Below, in pieces: positions 61,293 to 64,000 of a stretch of 64,000 bases of DNA. This DNA comes from Roseiarcus sp036488815. Lineage in GTDB: Bacteria; Pseudomonadota; Alphaproteobacteria; Rhizobiales; Beijerinckiaceae. Positions within the stretch are counted from its first letter, which is position 1, and each line of letters starts with the position of its first letter. The translations under genes were made by a program, and so were the position numbers. Location: the NCBI GenBank assembly GCA_036488815.1, contig DASXGX010000081.1, positions 1-64,000 on the forward strand, given 5' to 3'. The notes beneath the pieces are model-generated. The model made no database searches. It saw nothing but the letters and a program-made list of their open reading frames with translations, and had not been told where the DNA came from.

Positions 61293-62473
61293 GAGACGAC
61301 GCCCGCGTTCTTGAGCGCGGCGATACGGTCGGAGGAATAGCCGGCCTCGGCGAGAATCGCTTCGCCGTCGGCGCCGAGCGCGGGCGGCGGACGGCGCACC
61401 TTGAATGCGCTCGGATCCATCGTCAGCGGCGTGCCGATGAGCGGGAGCGCGCCATTCTCGCCCTCGACCACGGTTCCGTTCGCCTGCGATTGCGGATGCT
61501 CGAGCGCCTCCGCCAGGGTCAGCACGGGCGCGCACAACAGGTCCTGCTCGTCAAGCCGGGCGAGCCAATATTCGGTGGTGTTGGCGGCGAAACGCTTGCG
61601 GAACATCGCCTGCAATTCGGCCTTGTTCGCAACCTGATCCTTAAACGTCGCATAGCGGGGCGCTGCGGCGAGATCGGGCAGGTCGAGCGCCTTGCAGATG
61701 TCCTGCAGCGGGTTGGTCTTGAAGGCGCCGACGAGAACGATCGCGCCGTCGGTCGTCGCGAAGGCGCCGGTCAGCGGATAAGAGCCCCAACTGAAGTGCC
61801 GGCCCCGCTGCAGCCACATCGCGGCTTCCTGCATCTGCATGGCCAGCATCGATTCGAACAGCGAGACGGCGACCTGCTGGCCGCGGCCGGTCTTCTCGAG
61901 TTGCAACAGCGCAAGCAGAATGGCCTGAACGAGGTGCATCCCGGCGGTGTAGTCGCAAAGCGACGTCGCATAGACTGTCAGCGGCTCGTCGTCGTTGCAT
62001 TTGCGGCGCATCACGCCCGACAGCGCCTGCGCGAGGATGTCCTGGCCGCCCTTGTAGGCGAGCGGTCCGCTCTGGCCGAAACCGGAGCCGAAGGCGCAGA
62101 TGATGCGGGGATTGATCTTGGCGAGTTCGGCGTAGCCGAATCCCATCCGCTCCATCACGCCGGCGCGGAAGTTGTTGACGACGATGTCGGCCTCGCGGAC
62201 GAGATCGTAGATGATCGCCTTGCCCTCGGGCTTGCGTAGATCGAGCGCGATCGAACGCTTGTTCCGGTTGAGGCTGCGGAACACCGGATTGTCGAGCCCG
62301 TCCGGGTCGTCGGGGATCGACGTGCGCGAGAGATCGCCGCCGCCGGGACGCTCGATCTTGACGACGTCCGCGCCATAGTCGGCCAGCACCTGCGTCGCGC
62401 TGGGACCGAGCATCACCTGGGTGAAGTCGATGACGCGGATCCCCGACAGGGGTTGATCCGAAGCAGCTTGCAT
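61289..62473 (-). CDS. CaiB/BaiF family CoA-transferase
   Basis: 394 residues, class III CoA transferase. N-terminal GIRVIDFTQVMLGPSATQVL, RNKRSIALDLRKPEGKAI, and SLCDYTAGMHLVQAIL with the likely catalytic Asp (about residue 168). It moves CoA between carboxylic acids without free CoA-thioester hydrolysis. Overlaps the enoyl-CoA hydratase by 4 bp and lies 12 bp after the FAD oxidoreductase. ATG 62473 used; GTG 62476 is adjacent. Confidence 0.92.
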   Translation of the reverse strand: MQAASDQPLSGIRVIDFTQVMLGPSATQVLADYGADVVKIERPGGGDLSRTSIPDDPDGLDNPVFRSLNRNKRSIALDLRKPEGKAIIYDLVREADIVVNNFRAGVMERMGFGYAELAKINPRIICAFGSGFGQSGPLAYKGGQDILAQALSGVMRRKCNDDEPLTVYATSLCDYTAGMHLVQAILLALLQLEKTGRGQQVAVSLFESMLAMQMQEAAMWLQRGRHFSWGSYPLTGAFATTDGAIVLVGAFKTNPLQDICKALDLPDLAAAPRYATFKDQVANKAELQAMFRKRFAANTTEYWLARLDEQDLLCAPVLTLAEALEHPQSQANGTVVEGENGALPLIGTPLTMDPSAFKVRRPPPALGADGEAILAEAGYSSDRIAALKNAGVVS

Positions 62474-62485
62474 CACGCGATCCTT

Positions 62486-63838
62486 CTATTCTGCCGCGAC
62501 GGCGACGAGAGCGTTGGCGGAGGGGCGGTCGCCCGGGTCGGCGCCTTGGGCGCGCAGCCTCGCCTGGAGCGTGGCGACGTCGACCGCGGCAACGCCCACG
62601 TTGGTTTCGAGCGCGAGCGCGGCGGCGACGCCCGCCGCCTCGCCCATCGCCATGCAGGGCGGGATCTCGCGCGAGTCGCGCTGAGCAGCGGGCGTCGCCG
62701 AATAGTGGCGGCCAGCGACCAGCATCTGTCCGACGCCGCGCGGCAACAACGTGCGGAAGGGATAGTAATAGTCGCGTCCGCGCGCCACGCTGTCGGCGAA
62801 ATGCCGGCGCTGCGTCACGTCCTCCTTGGTCATGACGTAGGCGCCGTCGAGCAGCCGCGTCTGGCGCACGCCGATCTGCGGCGCGACGTCGACGACGAAA
62901 GCCTTCTCGAACCCTGGCATCTTCTCGCGCACGAAGCCGAGTAGCGCGGCGATCCGTTCGCGCCCCTGGAAATCGGCGCGCGTGAGATCCTCGACCTTGA
63001 TCCCGTCGAGACCGGCCATATGGGGGCAGTTGCACCAGACGACGCCCGGCAGCGGCGTCTTGAGCCACCACTTGTTCCAAGAGCCGCCCATGATCCGTTT
63101 CGCCTCGCGATCGACAGCGCCGAAGGCGGCGGGCTCCTCGTATTCGTAGCGCTCGGCCGCTTCGACGTCGACGCCGCCGAGGCGGAACACGGTCGTCATG
63201 ATGTAGGAGCCGTGGCTAAACGGCGCGCCGGCGGAGGCCGCGACGTCGAGATCGCCGGTGGCGTCGACGACGATCTTGCCCATGATCGCCTGCCGTCCGC
63301 TCTTCGTCTCGCAGACGACGCCGACGATGCGCCCGTCCTCGACGATCGCGCGCGAGAACCAGCTATGGAGACGCAGGTCGACCTTCGCCTCGCTGATCAT
63401 GGCGTTGGCGACGCGCTTGTAGCCGTCCGGATCGAAGGCGGCGGCGTAGCAGATCGGCTGCGGCTTCACATGAGAATGAAAGTCGAACACGCCCCAGCGC
63501 GACCATTTGCGCCACAACCCTTCGTCCGAGCGCCGCTCCGCCTCCGGCGGCACGACGCACAGGCCGAGGCGCTCCATGCGGTCGATCATCTCGCCGCACA
63601 GGCCGCGGACGCTAATTTCCTCGCCGTTGCACATGTCGTCGAGCACCAGCACCATGCCGCCCGCGGCGAGCCCGCCGAGATAGGCGTAGCGCTCGAGCAG
63701 GGTGACCGAGAGGCCGTTGCGGGCGCCCGCGACAGCCGTGGCGATGCCTGCCGGGCCGCCGCCGACGACGACGAGATCGGCGCGGCGAACGACCGGGACC
63801 TGGCCGGCGGGCTCGACGAGAAAATCGTGAGTGATCAC
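62486..63838 (-). CDS. FAD-dependent oxidoreductase (FAD_oxidored family)
   Basis: 450 residues. FAD-binding N-terminus VVGGGPAGIATAVAGARNGL (about residues 24-43), then VTLLERYAYLGGLAAGGMV, a substrate-side segment GKIVVDATGDLDVAASAGAP and the C-terminal GRHYSATPAAQRDSREIPPC. Start GTG 63838 has AGGAG 6 nt upstream; TTG 63856 is an alternative. Likely the oxidising step of the cluster, with the ferredoxin as partner. Substrate unknown. Confidence 0.88.
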   Translation of the reverse strand: MITHDFLVEPAGQVPVVRRADLVVVGGGPAGIATAVAGARNGLSVTLLERYAYLGGLAAGGMVLVLDDMCNGEEISVRGLCGEMIDRMERLGLCVVPPEAERRSDEGLWRKWSRWGVFDFHSHVKPQPICYAAAFDPDGYKRVANAMISEAKVDLRLHSWFSRAIVEDGRIVGVVCETKSGRQAIMGKIVVDATGDLDVAASAGAPFSHGSYIMTTVFRLGGVDVEAAERYEYEEPAAFGAVDREAKRIMGGSWNKWWLKTPLPGVVWCNCPHMAGLDGIKVEDLTRADFQGRERIAALLGFVREKMPGFEKAFVVDVAPQIGVRQTRLLDGAYVMTKEDVTQRRHFADSVARGRDYYYPFRTLLPRGVGQMLVAGRHYSATPAAQRDSREIPPCMAMGEAAGVAAALALETNVGVAAVDVATLQARLRAQGADPGDRPSANALVAVAAE

Positions 63839-63878
63839 GGGCAACTCCTGAAACAAGAGGCGGGACGAACGCGGAGAA

Positions 63879-64000
63879 TCAGGCGGTCTGCGAGACGTTC
63901 CACTTGAGGAACACCCGCTCGAGCCATGAGATCACGGCGAAGAATGCGGCGGAAAACACCGAACCGACGACGATGGTCGCGTAGAGCAACGGCGAATCGA
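63879..64000 (-). CDS. NitT/TauT-type ABC transporter permease, C-terminal end
   Basis: Only the last 39 residues lie in the window (DSPLLYATIVVGSVFSAAFF ... LERVFLKWNVSQTA). The sequence matches the C-terminal helix and tail of SsuC/TauC-like permeases for sulfonates, nitrate-like or aromatic compounds. It probably supplies the substrate for the cluster downstream. Confidence 0.7.
   Translation of the reverse strand, partial: DSPLLYATIVVGSVFSAAFFAVISWLERVFLKWNVSQTA

Overview
The window reads as chromosomal DNA of a high-GC alphaproteobacterium of the Hyphomicrobiales (Rhizobiales), plausibly near the Beijerinckiaceae, Methylocystaceae or Bradyrhizobium relatives. The grounds are the rplM-rpsI block, the tatABC / serS-surE-pcm-LysM peptidase run, a hopanoid (hpnH-hpnN) segment, Zur/Znu zinc control and REP-like repeats of a kind common in these genomes. 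The genus cannot be fixed from the sequence alone. Genes are dense. I saw no rRNA, tRNA, CRISPR array, transposase or phage gene.

Layout. 1-8.3 kb: a truncated acyl-CoA ligase, rplM-rpsI, a thioesterase diverging from an enoyl-CoA hydratase/CoA-binding pair, an MHYT-GGDEF-EAL protein and a DEAD-box RNA helicase. 8.3-18.1 kb: an A-type Fe-S carrier, a DsrE protein whose Tat signal is frameshifted, a secreted unknown, a DUF815 ATPase, then LysM/M23 lipoprotein, pcm, surE, serS, an EamA transporter and tatCBA. 18.2-21.6 kb: RidA, a glycerophosphodiesterase, a small unknown and recJ.

21.7-29.7 kb is a metal block. It holds znuABC with zur across a Zur-type palindrome, a TonB-like protein, a five-gene copper set (DUF2946-like, predicted outer-membrane protein, CopC, PCuAC, CopD) and a SnoaL-like gene. 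29.9-34.1 kb: homoserine dehydrogenase, a DUF6481-like protein, a ribokinase, a DeoR-type regulator and a small XRE protein.

34.3-46.4 kb is a histidine uptake and degradation locus. A polar amino acid ABC transporter (four genes) and the complete five-step Hut pathway (hutI-hutH-hutG-hutU one way, hutF-hutC the other) each carry the GntR/HutC-type octamer GTATAGAC upstream, so HutC probably controls both. The pathway runs through formimidoylglutamate deiminase and N-formylglutamate deformylase.

46.5-56.6 kb: a zinc alcohol dehydrogenase with a Zur-like palindrome upstream, a LuxR-type regulator, then a hopanoid module. The module's first gene is an in-frame fusion of DXS and IspH, the first and last enzymes of the MEP isoprenoid pathway. 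It is followed 3 bp later by hpnH, then by hpnN and two small exported proteins. 57-59.2 kb: an adenosylhomocysteinase-like protein with altered active-site motifs and a nucleoside hydrolase. 59.2-64 kb: a leftward catabolic cluster (NitT/TauT-type permease end, FAD oxidoreductase, CaiB CoA-transferase, enoyl-CoA hydratase, ferredoxin, DapA-family lyase) of unknown substrate.

The least explained parts are the DXS-IspH fusion, the divergent SAHH-like/nucleoside hydrolase pair beside the hopanoid genes, the Zur-like box at the alcohol dehydrogenase and the frameshifted Tat substrate.
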